DNA from: Patiria pectinifera | Lineage: Eukaryota; Echinodermata; Asteroidea; Valvatida; Asterinidae | NCBI GenBank assembly: GCA_029964075.1 | Contig: CM057150.1 | Coordinates: forward strand, 62,001 to 126,000 | DNA length: 64,000 nt | Reading direction: 5' to 3' | Shown: positions 29,483 to 41,216 of the stretch, in pieces | How positions within the stretch are numbered: the stretch's first letter is position 1 | Layout of the letters: each line of letters begins with the position of its first letter | Program-made: the position numbers and the translations under genes | Notes under the pieces: model-generated | The model's database searches: none | Told to the model about the DNA's origin: nothing | What the model saw: only the letters and a program-made list of their open reading frames with translations

Positions 29483-32400
29483 TAACTCTGCCCAACCCAA
29501 GTCGCGGCCCTCGTTATGGTTTATTTGTTGATGGAATGGTGAGAGGGACCAAGTGTCGGTTTTTGATTGACACGGGGTCCACCGATACCTTGATAAGTAG
29601 TACGGTGTACTATCAAATTTCAAAGGAGAAGAGACCCGTCTTAGAGACGGAGGAGGTCCAGGTGAAGCAAGTAGACGGTAGTCGATTGCCCGTGCTTGGC
29701 ATAGCTTGGGTGGAGGTGCAAGTTGGCCGAACCACGCACCAAGTAAGGGCGGTGTTTACCGAAATGAAGTATAGTGGCATCTTGGGCATGGATTTTCTCG
29801 TGCCAACAGGTGGAAACATAGACTTCCAGTCAAGAGAGTGGAGGCTCAATGGTGAGCGAATCAGGTGCACAAACGGAGCCGGTGAGCCCTTTGTGGGACG
29901 TGTAGTGGTTTCAAAAACTACGGTGATTCCGTCCGGTCATGAGGCTATGGTCCCAGGTATAATTGCCCGGAAGGGTGCCGACTTGGTCGGGCCAGCCATG
30001 GTGGAACCAATGGAAGGTGGCGGTGACCTAGCTTAGAAGGGTTTGGTTTTGGCCAGATCTCTGGTTGAGACTGAAGCAGAGGTTATTCCGTTGCGGGTCT
30101 TCAATCCCGGAAGGGAGAAAAGAGTTGCACGTGAGGGGACGACAGCGGGAACGATCTCCCAGGTAGAGGTTGGTTCAATTCACGGTGAGTTGGATGTGGT
30201 GGCAAATGCTGGTGAGGAGTTACCCCAGCACTTGCAAGATTTGTTTGAGAGGGGTACAGCCAAGGTAGAGGCTATGTACCATAAGGATGTCCGGAAATGT
30301 TTAGTTGACTTTCAGGATGTATTGTCTAAGGGTGACCACGACATTGGTCGCACGGACGTGGTCCAGCATCACATAAGCACTGGTGATGCTAAACCGGTGA
30401 GAGAACGGATGAGGCGTCATCCGTATTGCCATCAGGAGGAAATACAGAGACAAGTCGGTGATTTGGAAAAGAGGGGGGTGATTGAACCTTCCGACAGTCC
30501 ATGGGCGGCAAATGTTGTTTTGGTTGACAAAAAGGATGGTACGAAACGCTTCTGTATTGATTATAGAAAGTTGAATTCGGTGACCATCAAGGATGCCTAT
30601 CCTGTGCCGCGCATATAGGAAACATTCGATGCGTTGAGTGGGGCGAAGTGGTTTTGTACACTTGACTTGGCGTCGGGGTACTGGCAGGTCGCTCTGGATG
30701 AGGACGCCAGCCAAAAGTCGACATTTGTAGTGAGAAGCGGGTCGTACCGGTGGAAATGCATGCCTTTTGGGCTGTGCAATGCCCCGGCAACATTTGAGCG
30801 GCTCATGGAAAAGGTCATGGCCGGCTTGCAATGGGAAATCCTACTGATTTATTTGGATGACATCATCGTTTTTGGTCAATCGGTGACAGAGACCCTAGAT
30901 ATAGAACGTCTCCGAGTTGTGTTGGGGAGGCGTAGAGACGCTGGGCTCAAACTCAAGCCCAGCACGTGTCATTTGTTTCAGAGGTCAGTGACTTACCTCG
31001 GGCACATTGTGTCCTCAGAAGGGGTAGCCACGGATCCTCAGAAGATTGAGGCAGTCGCAAATTGGCCGGTCCCGAGGTGTGTACGAGATGTTAGAAGCTT
31101 TTTGGGCCTCGCATCGTACTACCGGAAGTTCATAAAGGGGTTTGCAGAAGTGGCGAGTCGACTTCATGCCTCGACCGAGAAATCAAGAGAGTTTGTGTGG
31201 ACTGAGAGTTGTCAGGAGGCATTTGACGAGCTGAAGGGCAGGCTTCAGGCCGCCCCAGTTCTGTCATACCCGATGCCCGAGGGCGACTTTATCTTGGACA
31301 CTGATGCCAGCGGTGAAGGTATCGGGGCGGTGTTATCGCAGGTCCAGGGTGGTGACGAAAAAGTGCTTGCGTATGCGAGCCGGAAGCTCAGCAAACCTGA
31401 GCGGAATTACTGTGTCACTCGTGAAGAGTTGTTGGCTGTGGTTGTATACTTGAAGTATTTCAAACAATACTTGTACGGCCGCAGGGTGACGGTCAGAACT
31501 GACCATGCCGCATTGCGGTGGGTACTTAATTTCAAGAACCCCGAGGGTCAGCTGGCGAGGTGGATGGAAGTCCTGTCCCAGTACGACTTAGTGGTTGAGC
31601 ACAGAAGCGGCAAGAAGCATGGTAATGCTGATGGGTTGTCGAGGCGGCAATGCAAACAGTGCGGCCGGGAGGAGGTGGTCAACGAGGCAATTGGTGTAGT
31701 ACCCGAGGTTCAGCCTCAGGGGAGTGAGTTTTTGGTTAGGGGCGTAGCTGCCCAACCCACCCTGTCTCGAAGTGCTTTGAAGGAAGCACAGTCACAGGAT
31801 GACACCATGAGCTGGCTCATGAAGTTGAAGGAGGACGGCGATAGTCGTCCTGAGTGGAAGACGGTCTCGCACTTGTCGGCAGCCTGTAAGACCTATTGGT
31901 CACAGTGGGACCAGTTAGAGGTCCGGGAAGGAGTTCTACACAGGCGATGGGACTCCGATGACGGGAAGTCCATCCGATGGCTGTTGGTGTTGCCATCAAA
32001 GTTCCGGAAGGAAATTCTGTCTGAGTTGCACGGTGGGCAATTTAGTGGTCACTTGGGGGTTAGCAAAACTCTGGCCAAAGTCAAAGCCAGGTACTTCTGG
32101 CCAAGCATGTCTGTGGACGTGCGGTCATTTCTCCGGGGCTGCAATATCTGTGCCAGGAGAAAGTCGGCTGCAAAGAAGAGGGTTGCGCCCCTACAGCAGT
32201 ATCGAGTTGGTGTTCCGATGGAGCGAGTAGCAATAGACTTGCTCGGGCCATTGCCCGTCACGGACAATGGTAATCGTTGGGTGATGGTGGTTGGCGACTA
32301 CTGCACTAAGTGGATGGAAGCATTTCCGCTTCCTGATGCTACTGCAGTTACAGTAGCGCACACATTGGTGACTGAGTTTGTCTGTCGATTTGGGGTGCCC

Positions 32401-33306
32401 CAAGAACTTCACTCTGATCAGGGCACATACTTTGAGTCAGAGGTGTTCAGTGAAATGTGCCAAATCCTCGGCATATCGAAGACTCGGACAACCGCCTATA
32501 ATCCGAAATCGGACGGCATGGTTGAGAGGTTTAACAAAACCTTGGTCAGCATCGTGGCGATGCTGATTGATCCTGGGCGAAGGCAGAAAGACTGGGTTGA
32601 GTTCCTCCCCTTTGCCACCTTCGCTTACAGGTGCAAGCCGCAAGACTCGATTGGGGAATCCCCCAACATGATGACGTTGGGGAGAGAGGTGAATGTCCCA
32701 GTGGATCGGGTGACAGGGTGTCCTGAGGTTGAGGAGGAGGTGACTGCAGACTTCGCCGAAAGATTGCGAAGTGATATGCAGGAGGCCAATAAAAGGGCTA
32801 GGGAGTGTCTCGGGAAAAGTGCCCGAAGGCAAAAGAAGAATTTTGACAGGAGAGCGTCTGAGCATGGGTTGAAGGAGGGCCAATTTGTGTGGCTACACAA
32901 CCCTGCAAAGAAAAAGCACATGTCCCCCAAATTACAACTTAGGTGGGAAGAACCATGGCTGATTCTTAAGAAGTTGTCAGATGTGACGGTTCGAATCCAG
33001 CTTAAGCGTGGTAGTAAACCAAAGGTTGTCCATGTGGACCGACTCAAACCATATGTCGGTGAGGCCATCAAATCTTGGGATTGTCCATCAAGGGACGAGG
33101 TGACAAAAAACCTCCCCATGGTGACGGAGGGTCAGTATGACCGAGGTTCAGTTGAGGAGTTGGTAGATGAGTACCCTGTGGTGGATGAGGCCATTACAGA
33201 GGAACCAGTTCCAGACAGTAGAGTCAGTCTGCCCGAGAGGCAAGACATGTCACCGCCCAGGCGGTATCCTAAGCGGTCACATAGGTTACCCCTGCGGTTT
33301 CGCTAA
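29329..33306 (+). CDS. pol: Retrotransposon protease-RT-RNaseH-integrase, with two in-frame TAG codons
   Basis: Protease motif [12 protein letters not shown] is at 29564-29599. RT has [12 protein letters not shown] and YLDDIIVFG (near 30850). RNaseH has [17 protein letters not shown] and ends at DGLSRRQ. Integrase has the HHCC finger (near 32020-32160) and catalytic regions [17 protein letters not shown] and MVERFNK. The tail is basic ([15 protein letters not shown]). TAG codons stand at 30034-30036, between protease and RT, and 30616-30618, inside the RT domain. Both sites would suit GAG (Glu). The rest, 2.7 kb, is open. The copy is probably not autonomous unless these codons are read through. 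Confidence 0.92.
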
Positions 33307-33382
33307 GATAGTAGGTGTGGCTTTGATTCCATAATTGTTTTCGGGGTGAGGTCGAAACTAAGTTGTGGTGTATATATTTGAA

Positions 33383-33407
33383 TTCTTCTTTCCTTTGTGT
33401 TTTTCAG
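33383..33407 (+). promoter_or_regulatory. Probable splice acceptor before the third ORF
   Basis: A pyrimidine-rich run (TTCTTCTTTCCTTTGTG, then TTTTTCAG) ends in AG at 33407, 28 bases before the ATG of the zinc-finger ORF. The layout fits a spliced subgenomic message, as env-like third genes use. No matching donor was defined. Confidence 0.5.
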
Positions 33408-33435
33408 GAGTTGAAGAAAATTGAGTCTCAGCATC

Positions 33436-34152
33436 ATGACGAAGGGTGAGCCGAGGCGATACAAGTGCCGTGAGTGTACCAGTTGGTACCTGCACCGGGC
33501 AAGCTTATGGCGCCATATCCGAGACATCCATGGGCCGTCGACGAACACCTTGATGTGTAGCAGGTGCGATTACGTTGCAGGTCAGGTGTATATCCTCCAG
33601 CATCACATGGAGACGGTGCACAAAATCGGTGTGGTGAAGGGTGCAGCTGGTCCTTCCCAGGCACCAGAGGCTTGGAGCGTCAGTACGGTGACAAAGGTCG
33701 CAGAGAGCCGGGCAGCAGGTCCGGGTACGTCCTCCAGTGCTGGGTTGCCACCGGCAGCAGTGCCAAGTGGGGTCACGCCAGTCGTCGATGCTTTGTCCTT
33801 GTCAGCCTCACCAATCCAGGAATCCCCGAAAGCGTCAACCTCGCCAAAGTTGGTTGTCCCCCCTTTTCGCCCCTTGGGAGGCAAGCCGAAGGGAATGATG
33901 CAGATGGTGAGAGCGGCCGAGGCTACGTCCCCATCCTCAGCATCACAGTCTTCATCCCAGGAGGAAGAGGAGATGTTCCCCACTCAGAAAAGGGAGGATC
34001 CTCCAAAGAAGAGAAGGCGCACAGCTACCGTCCGAGAGTACACCTGCATGCAGGTTTTTCTCGATGGGAAAGTGGTCAAGACGGATGAGCATAATAGCGT
34101 CTACACGAAGCAGATTGAGGTAGATGATGAGGGAAAGCCAACCGGAAAATAA
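33436..34152 (+). CDS. Retrotransposon third ORF: two-finger C2H2 zinc-finger protein
   Basis: The 238-aa frame starts at ATG 33436. Finger 1 spans residues about 10-33 (YKCRECTSWYLHRASLWRHI, then His), finger 2 about 40-65 (MCSRCDYVAG...HHMETVH). A long Ser/Pro/Ala-rich linker follows, then an acidic run (QEEEEMFP), a nuclear-signal-like PPKKRRR and a C-terminal segment (REYTCMQVFLDGKVV). It sits between pol and the 3' LTR, the place of env in retroviruses, but it has no signal peptide or membrane helix. A nuclear DNA- or RNA-binding role is inferred. It is open without lesions although pol has stops. I do not recognise a named family. Confidence 0.8.
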   Translation: MTKGEPRRYKCRECTSWYLHRASLWRHIRDIHGPSTNTLMCSRCDYVAGQVYILQHHMETVHKIGVVKGAAGPSQAPEAWSVSTVTKVAESRAAGPGTSSSAGLPPAAVPSGVTPVVDALSLSASPIQESPKASTSPKLVVPPFRPLGGKPKGMMQMVRAAEATSPSSASQSSSQEEEEMFPTQKREDPPKKRRRTATVREYTCMQVFLDGKVVKTDEHNSVYTKQIEVDDEGKPTGK

Positions 34153-34975
34153 GCAGGATGACGCGTTCAAGTTTAGGTTTTTGTTTCATTATTATGATTA
34201 ACCAAGTTTCTTAAAGTTTCCAAAGTGTCGAACAGTTCAAAGTTTTCCAAAAGGTTTTATAAAGTTCAGGTTTATTGTCGGTAAAAAGAGAGAGAGAAAA
34301 AATAATAACAATAGAATCAGTCTTGAAATCATATAGGAAATCTTACAAAATCTGCTGATGTGAATTTTGATGTATAAAGAAATCTTTATTTTATATAAAA
34401 CAGAAATCCTAATTAACAATTTCGTAGATCTTGTAAAACGCCTAATTTTTGCACTGGGTGATTCCTCGTAAAAACAAATTGTGTAAATATTAAAAATTGA
34501 CAAATTCGTAGCTAAGACTCTGTAAAATTTATCCTAGTCAAATCATGAGAATTTCGAGTTGAGATCATCTAACATCATATTAAGTGTGTATTTCGTTATT
34601 TCAGAACTATCTTAACATTCCAGCAGGTGATCAAGCGAAAAATTATTTCAGAGCATTTATATTTTAATCGTTGTAAAATCAGTGGAAATAATCTGTAAAA
34701 TTTCTTGTGAATATTTAATTAGCAAATTTTGGTGTTCCTGTACATGTAGAGTACATGTAAGGCAAGTGCCCTTATCCGGTGTATAAGAGCTTGTGAATAT
34801 TTAATGAGCTTTGAAATCAGCCCCCCCTTGTGTTTTGTATTATAATTTAAAGAAAAAGTTAAGCTTTAAGTTTTATATTGTAATTTAAAGAAGAAGTTAA
34901 GATTTAGTCACACTTTCCTTTTATTTTTATTTATGGCTTAGAGTTGGGGACAATCTCTGCCATTGATCGGGCCCA
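34153..34975 (+). other. Noncoding tail between the third ORF and the 3' LTR
   Basis: AT-rich with a duplicated segment (ATAATTTAAAGAA...AAGTTAAG) near 34840-34905. A textbook polypurine tract right before the LTR is not seen; the last bases are GATCGGGCCCA. Confidence 0.6.
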
Positions 34976-36012
34976 TGTGACGGAAAGTGTAGTTTTTATG
35001 CCCATGTTCATGTTGTTGTATTCTATTCTTATGAATGAACTGTAGTATAGAACGCCCGTGACTGGGCGTGGCTTAGCAGTCCGGGTATGCGTGTATGCAC
35101 GCACGCGATTGGTTAACAAAGCCCCATATGTTTAGTGCATCATAATGGTTTAGTGCATGTGCTATGTATGCGCGTAAATAGATCGCTACGTACGTACGCG
35201 CGGGGGTTTTCTGGCAAGTGGCAGCGAGCTGTACGAACGTGAGTTGAGTGTGCTCTCGCTGTGGCGTGTATTGCTATATGGTGATTTGCGCTATATGCTA
35301 GCTACGCGCGGGCGAACTGTTGGACAGTTTAGCCGTACACTTGTGGGTGCATTGTGGTTGATTGGGGCTGGGCCCATGGTTTCGTAGTGCTACGTGCGCA
35401 CAAACCATATCTCCACAGTGGCACTGAGCTATGCAATGCGATATTGTTTAGGCTGTGCAGCATTGGTTGTTGCGTTGCTGTAGTGTTCCTATATTGCAGC
35501 ATTGGCCTGGGCATTGCTATAGCGTCCATGTATTGCAGCATTGGTCTGTGCATTGCTATAGCGTTCATGTATTGCAGCATTGGTCTGTGCAGTGCTATAG
35601 CGTTCATGTATTGCAGCATTGGTTGTGCATTGCTATAGCGTTCCCGTAATGCAGCATTAGTTTGTGCAGTGATTATTGGAGTGAGCAGTGCGATATTAGT
35701 TGTGTATTGCAAATAGGGCTCATATTCGAAAACCACAGGTTGTAATAAAGCTACCCAAGACAATTACTCCCAAATCATTGAATCATTTAATTGTTGTCTC
35801 TGAAATAAATCATCGTGTTACTTGAGATTACCGACCATTCAGTTGCCAGTTGTCCTTGTTATTGTGTTATTGCCTAGTTAACAGAAGGGTTGGGGATCAA
35901 TTCCTGCGGCGGTAGATTTCCACCCAAAACGAGCCTGCATCCTTAGCCTTTAGACTGCTTCGTGTAGTCCCTGGTCCGAGGAATAACTTGGTTCGGGAAC
36001 AGTCCCGCCACA
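34976..36012 (+). repeat. 3' LTR
   Basis: Same length as the 5' LTR. Differences I can see are at four places: TAAATAG for TAAGTAG, GGCTGTG for GGCAGTG, AAGGGTT for AAGGTTT, and CCCGCC for CGCGCC. Confidence 0.96.
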
Positions 36013-36027
36013 ATACTCTACCTTTAA

Positions 36028-36476
36028 CCCTAAAGGGGCCGGGTTATTTTGACCATCTCTCAGCCGGGGGGGGATTCCGCCCCCCTAAGATCTCGGCCAT
36101 CGATTGACGAAAAATTTTGAAACTCGGTACATGCATAGAGCAACTCTTCCTTAACATACCCAAGAAATTTCATGACTATAGGTCAAAGGGTTTTGGAATT
36201 ATGGCTAATTAATTATTCATATGTACGAATGGCAATTCTGCTCTGTGTACACGACGTATATGCGAAAATTCAGTTTTCACGGCGCATAGCGCCGGAAAAT
36301 TTTTCGCTACGCGGCAACCCGTGGTCCGATATTTATGTTTTTGGTATCAAAAGATGCGCAAAGCTCGAGGCTAAAAAGTCATAACAGCTCGGGTCGCCAA
36401 AAAAATTTTTTTTAGAGGCTATCACGGAAAATGTTGAGGGGGGGGGGCGGATTCCGCCCCCCCGGCCCCTTTAGGG
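36028..36476. mobile_element. piggyBac-type MITE with TTAA flanks
   Basis: Inverted ends CCCTAAAGGGGCCGGG and CCGGCCCCTTTAGGG are flanked by TTAA on both sides (36024-36027 and 36477-36480), as for piggyBac elements. The G/C-rich subterminal runs (ATTCCGCCCCCC) are also inverted. At 449 bp with no coding capacity it is nonautonomous. It lies 11 bp from the end of the retrotransposon. Confidence 0.85.
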
Positions 36477-36552
36477 TTAAACAATTCAACATTAAAAAAT
36501 AAATAAACAATGGCCAAAAAAAACACAGCAATAATTATTAGACAATACTTAC

Positions 36553-36843
36553 GCAGTGTATATCCCGTTGTGTTGCCATAACCAAAGCTTTCACCGATGG
36601 CATTCTTGGCATACACCCAGATCTCATACTCTGTGTAGTCATCCAGACCCGTCGCTGTGGATGTTGTCTTTCCACCTATCGGTATCTCGTCAGTGAAGAC
36701 CACTGTGGACGGGTCTGATGACTTGAAGTAGCTGACACGGAATGACTGCTCCTCACCACCATCATAGCCAGGTGTCCAACCCACAGTCAGAGACTCTGCC
36801 GTCCGCTCAGTGATCACAACTCCAGTAGGCTCATCTGGTCGTC
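36553..36843 (-). CDS. Nephrin-like adhesion gene, exon with fibronectin type III domain
   Basis: This 291-bp exon is bounded by an acceptor (CTCAG before it) and a strong donor (GTAAGT after it), both in phase 1. It encodes PDEPTGVVITERTAES, then LTVGWTPGYDGGEEQSFRVSY, a typical FN3 core, and ends at YGNTTGYTLR. The WxPGYDGG pattern and the position after a run of Ig exons resemble nephrin-type proteins, where one FN3 precedes the membrane helix. The membrane and cytoplasmic exons should lie to the left and are not visible. Confidence 0.88.
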
Positions 36844-37457
36844 CTGAGATACAAGTATATAAATCAGCATTGTAAAGAAAGTTATCAACTTTTGACCCCG
36901 AGGGACTAAAAGTTAAACTGATTTGTGTCCTTTTTTATCAATTAATTAAGCAGTTTGCACCGCAGGCCGTGTATACATGCAAAAGTTTTCCAAAAATCAG
37001 ATAAGATCACTGAAAAACCCGCAATGACAGAGGCCGGAAAATATCTGTCAGCAAGCGATAGCCAGAGACCGAGGGTGATGGCTCCCCCCCCCCCGGCATA
37101 GCTGTCTAGTGAATATTAAACACGTGCCTCGGTCCGTTCATTTAAAGATATAATAAACCTTTACTTTCTCAAAACCCTTTTATCAATATTTCTATTGATT
37201 ATCTGGAGTTTACAAAAATATGGAAATATAACGGGGGTCCCAAGGACCTTAATTCACTGGTCATATTTAGCAGGAGGGACTTAACTGAGGACAGTACATG
37301 TACCTGTATTTATTATTTGAATTTTTTGATAATGAAAGTACAAAGACTGCCTTCAGATAAGAGTCACATGCAAGGGATGTATTTTATACATATTGTCCTG
37401 ACAAGGATAAATAAATTGGGATAACATGAATGCACTAAACTACATCTACTGGCTTAC

Positions 37458-37787
37458 TTGTTCCATTGAGGGTGATGTTCAGTGAGTCCATTCTCCCAAT
37501 GCCATTTGAGCTGACGCAGGTGTACACCCCATAATCAACCTGGGAATCTACTGCCTCGATGGTCAACTTGCTGGTGACTTCAAACCCAAAAACTCTGTCT
37601 CCACCAGATGTCTCATTGGTGATAAGGAACTTTCCTTCGCCCGTGTCACTGATTATCCCCGTGGTGTTTGGACCATACCACTCCATGACTGGCTTGGGAT
37701 TGCCCACCGCAATGCAGGTTAAGACGGCAGTATCACCATTGTTCACTTCTTCTTTATCATTTGCTTTATTGGTGATGTCCACCTCAT
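37458..37787 (-). CDS. Nephrin-like gene, Ig-domain exon 7 of those visible
   Basis: 330 bp, phase 1 at both ends; acceptor CCCCACAG, donor GTAAGC. It encodes one I-set Ig domain with the first Cys in TAVLTCIAVGNPKP, Trp in VMEWYG and the second Cys in DYGVYTCVSSNG. Confidence 0.88.
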
Positions 37788-38140
37788 CTGTGGGGAGAAA
37801 AGAAATTCCATTGACCCATTTGCACCTGTACTAGGCATATGTCAGAGAAAATATATAAAATGACACGTTAACATCTGTGGTTCCTCTTGGAACGACTCTC
37901 ATTTGGTGCATCGCTGTACATCATGAAAATGGTCTAATTTCACTAATTTTTTAACAGCACAGAATAGTTTTCCATGGCAGAAGAAAGTACATTGTAGGTG
38001 AACCAGTTAAAATGTCAATGCTTGCCACTAGTTCTCAGCGAAATTCTGACACGCAAGTAAATGCAGAAAGTAATAGCATAGGCCTATTTAAGGTGATTCC
38101 TTAAGATTGGGCTCTATGCGCAAAATTCAAGGAAACTTAC

Positions 38141-38437
38141 AGTGCACAATAAGAGTAACTGAATCTGACACCACGTCATCATTTGGGTCAGCTGTAGGCA
38201 CCCCGTTGTTAGCTTGGCACATGTAGTACCCAGCCTGCTCCCTCCTTATGTTACTCAGAGTCAGTGTACTAGTGACGTCATTGTAAACTGAGCTGAATGC
38301 TTCACTTGAGTCTTGCTTCTTCCAAGTGACGTCACTAGGCCTAGGATTGGCATCTACTGTACATGTTAGGGTTACAGTACTGCCCTCAACAACTGGTTCA
38401 GTTGGAGTCTTTGTAGGTTGGGACAATACTGGAGGAT
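38141..38437 (-). CDS. Nephrin-like gene, Ig-domain exon 6
   Basis: 297 bp, phase 1; acceptor AACCAACAG, donor GTAAGT. Ig hallmarks: VTLTCTVDANPRP, DVTWKKQ and AGYYMCQANNG. Confidence 0.88.
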
Positions 38438-38780
38438 CTGTTGGTTACAAATAATCCATGCATTCAAAGGAAAAATAAAGCATTCATTACAAAAATGTAC
38501 CCTTACTTATTCTTCAAACCAATTTGAACCAAGCAGCGGACACTTCTCATATCTTCTCAAAATGAAAAAAAAAAATAACAGATTATGCAGAAAACATTAA
38601 ATGAATGACTTATGAGAAAGGTTAGATAGGAGGCGGAGTGAATAAAACCCAAAAACATATTTAAATACTTGACAAAATAATGTGAGACAATAAAGCAGTC
38701 CGCCTGGTTTTATACTCGTCTCCCTGTGACATGTATACATACAGATACATACACAAAGTAACAGGAAAAAACAAACTTAC

Positions 38781-39098
38781 ATCGAACATCAAGTGTGCAC
38801 ATGTCACATACATGTAGATTGGAAGCACATGTAATAGCAGTGTTGGTAGCACAACAGTTGAACTGTTCGCCATTGTCGGTCTTGCTTAGTTCAGCAGTTG
38901 TGTATCGTCTTGTAGTGACTTTGCCTCCATAAGCACCGTTGGGGTCGACTTGAGGAGTTTCACTGGTCAACTCCATGTCGTTCTTATCGTACCAAGTTAG
39001 ATTGGTTTCTGGATTACTACTCTCTGATGTACAACTCAAGGTTGCTGTGTTGCCTGCTGTAACTACTGGACACTGAGCACTCACAATTCTTGCACAAA
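38781..39098 (-). CDS. Nephrin-like gene, Ig-domain exon 5, Cys-rich
   Basis: 318 bp, phase 1; acceptor TTTTTAG, donor GTAAGT. Ig hallmarks: ATLSCTSESSNPETNLTWYD and GEQFNCCATNTAITC. It has extra cysteines (CARIVSAQC at the start, CCATN...CASNLHVCDMC at the end), so additional disulfides are likely. Confidence 0.86.
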
Positions 39099-39697
39099 CT
39101 AAAAACAAGCCAGAATGAGACCTTCGATTATCCTCAAAAAAGGTGAAATGGAATTTTGATGGCCTTTACAAATCCCGTTATTCTTAAAAAGGCTTCGCCT
39201 CAACCGCTACGCAGGGGAGGCAGCACAGCCGCATGTCGCCCCCTTCCCGTGCGTGCTGTGGTCATTCCATTGTCTTCGCGTAGTTTTTTTTTTTAATGGA
39301 GAAAAAACTTATTTTACTTGCAATTTCAATACTCTTTCAACCTATTTTTTTATCATGATTCCCTTGAGTGTTCCTATTCTTCATTTTGCGACAGATAACA
39401 CAAACCCCAAAATGTCTCTTAACCAGCTTTCAGAGAGTGGTAAACCTTGTGTGGACCTGGTTTAATCCACAGAAGGTTCACACAACCTGCATTGTGTGGA
39501 CCTGTTTTGTTTTCAGGTCCACACAAATATGGCAAGGTTGGCACACACCCTTTGCACTTGATAGTATAACTGTGATGAATTCCACAAGTACAATGAAAAA
39601 TTAAGATCATAATAAAAAGATCCATTCAAACCAATAGCACATAATTACTGTAACAATCATTTTTTTCTTATATTGCATAGTGGGCATAAACACTTAC

Positions 39698-40012
39698 ACT
39701 GAACATCAATAGGTCCATACGAGCCCTCCCTGCCTGGGATCCATGGCCCTCTTTCTGCAGCACAGTGAATGATAGTCTTGCCATTGTCCTCTCTTGACGG
39801 AGTTATATCCAAGGTGCTTGTAAACATGAAGCGATTGGTAAATGACGATGAATCCTGGTAAGTGGTAGTTGTACTGTCAATCGCCATAGTTCCATTGGAC
39901 CATTTCAGTTGCCAGTTCTCAGGGTAACCCTTGTCTGCTGTGCATATAAGTCTTGTTTCTGCACCCTCCTTCATCGGTGTACTACTCGTGATCATTGGAT
40001 TGTCTGGGAGAC
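39698..40012 (-). CDS. Nephrin-like gene, Ig-domain exon 4
   Basis: 315 bp, phase 1; acceptor TTTCAATAG, donor GTAAGT. Ig hallmarks: TRLICTADKGYPENWQLKWSN and KTIIHCAAE. Confidence 0.86.
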
Positions 40013-40087
40013 CTATTGAAAATGTCAAATATACGATTATTCATCATGTTCATTAATACGGGAATAAATGTGTAATCGGGAGGTATT

Positions 40088-40200
40088 ATAACACTCCGTT
40101 TAAGACCGGTGGGAGTCTGGATGGGTGATAATTACCCGAGGCAAAGCTGATGGTAATTATCACCCATCCAGACTCCTAGCGGTCTTAAACAGAGTGTTTA
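40088..40200. repeat. Long palindrome (foldback) in an intron
   Basis: Arms of roughly 48 bases (TTTAAGACCG...GGATGGGTGATAATTACC and its complement) flank a 15-base loop, with small mismatches. Further GTTTAAGAC motifs lie near 40570-40615, so it may be part of a larger element. Confidence 0.8.
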
Positions 40201-41216
40201 ATACATATTCATTCCCATTCATAAATACCTTTTCGGTCAAAAAACAAATCTTTTCGGTCTAAAAATCAAAACAAGTCATAATCTAGACGTTGCCAACCAT
40301 CTTTCATGTTTTACGAAACACCCATGTGACTATAATATGGAATGCCCTTCACATCTCGTTACCTTATAAGGACATTGGCGTGCGTGTCGCGCATACTGCG
40401 CAATGTCGCGCACAACGCAGCTGGGCTGGTGTAGTGTGAATTTCGGACCATAAAATACTGTTTCACTGGTAGTATTGCGCATGCATACGCAAGGAATGTG
40501 AACGTTCAACCAATGAAACGTTAGAAGGCACCGGATTTCATGGGAGTCCAAATTTCATGTGACACTGGAAAAGTGTTTAAGACCAGCTAGCCATGTCTTT
40601 ATCATCCGTTTAAGACTGGCCACGTGACGGGCTCTCAACCAATAGGAATGCGTAAACTGTCTTAGGTATTTATGAATACTGCATAGTAAATAAACATGTG
40701 AACTTGTAAGAGGGTTACAGGTAAAACAACAACATAACACCCCTGAACATACATACACGTGAAACAGCACGCACTGACATGTAGAACTAAAGTATGTCTC
40801 TTAATAATTGGTACCAGTTACTTGGGCCCTTTTATACTTCAAACAAATTGTACATATGTTTCTACATGTACATGTACAATGAAAGGCAATATTAGCTGTT
40901 TTTGCTAGACAAATTTGTGTACGTGTATGAGTTTGCTTTACATACAGGTACTTTGCATGTGAAATCACTGTGCGACATCAAGGTGAATTTTTCATAATAT
41001 GCGTAAAACAATTCGGGTAATACTTGTTCATGTATAGGCCTATGTACTTGGAACATTATTGTCCCTGACCTTGTACTCGTGATTCAATTATTTGACATCT
41101 TGGAGTATTTCCAATTTTTAAATATATAGATTTGAAAGATTCTTTTCTTTACATTCAGGAGAATGATCAATTGCAGATACGGACTATTAAATTCCTATCA
41201 TAATGTACGTACATAC

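Larger units (their letters stand above)
26740..36012 (+). mobile_element. Young Ty3/gypsy LTR retrotransposon with an extra zinc-finger ORF
   Basis: Two 1037-bp direct LTRs (TGTGACGG...GCCACA) differ at about four positions. The 4-bp ATAC occurs on both flanks (26736-26739 and 36013-36016). Order inside: primer site, gag, protease, RT, RNaseH, integrase, a third ORF, a noncoding tail of about 0.8 kb and the 3' LTR. Integrase downstream of RT/RNaseH is the Ty3/gypsy order. Low LTR divergence means recent insertion. Two in-frame TAG codons interrupt pol. Confidence 0.97.

Noticed and set aside
33564-34088. 174-codon frame overlapping the zinc-finger ORF
   Set aside because: It is a shifted reading of the same G/C-rich sequence with no domain; the zinc-finger frame explains it.
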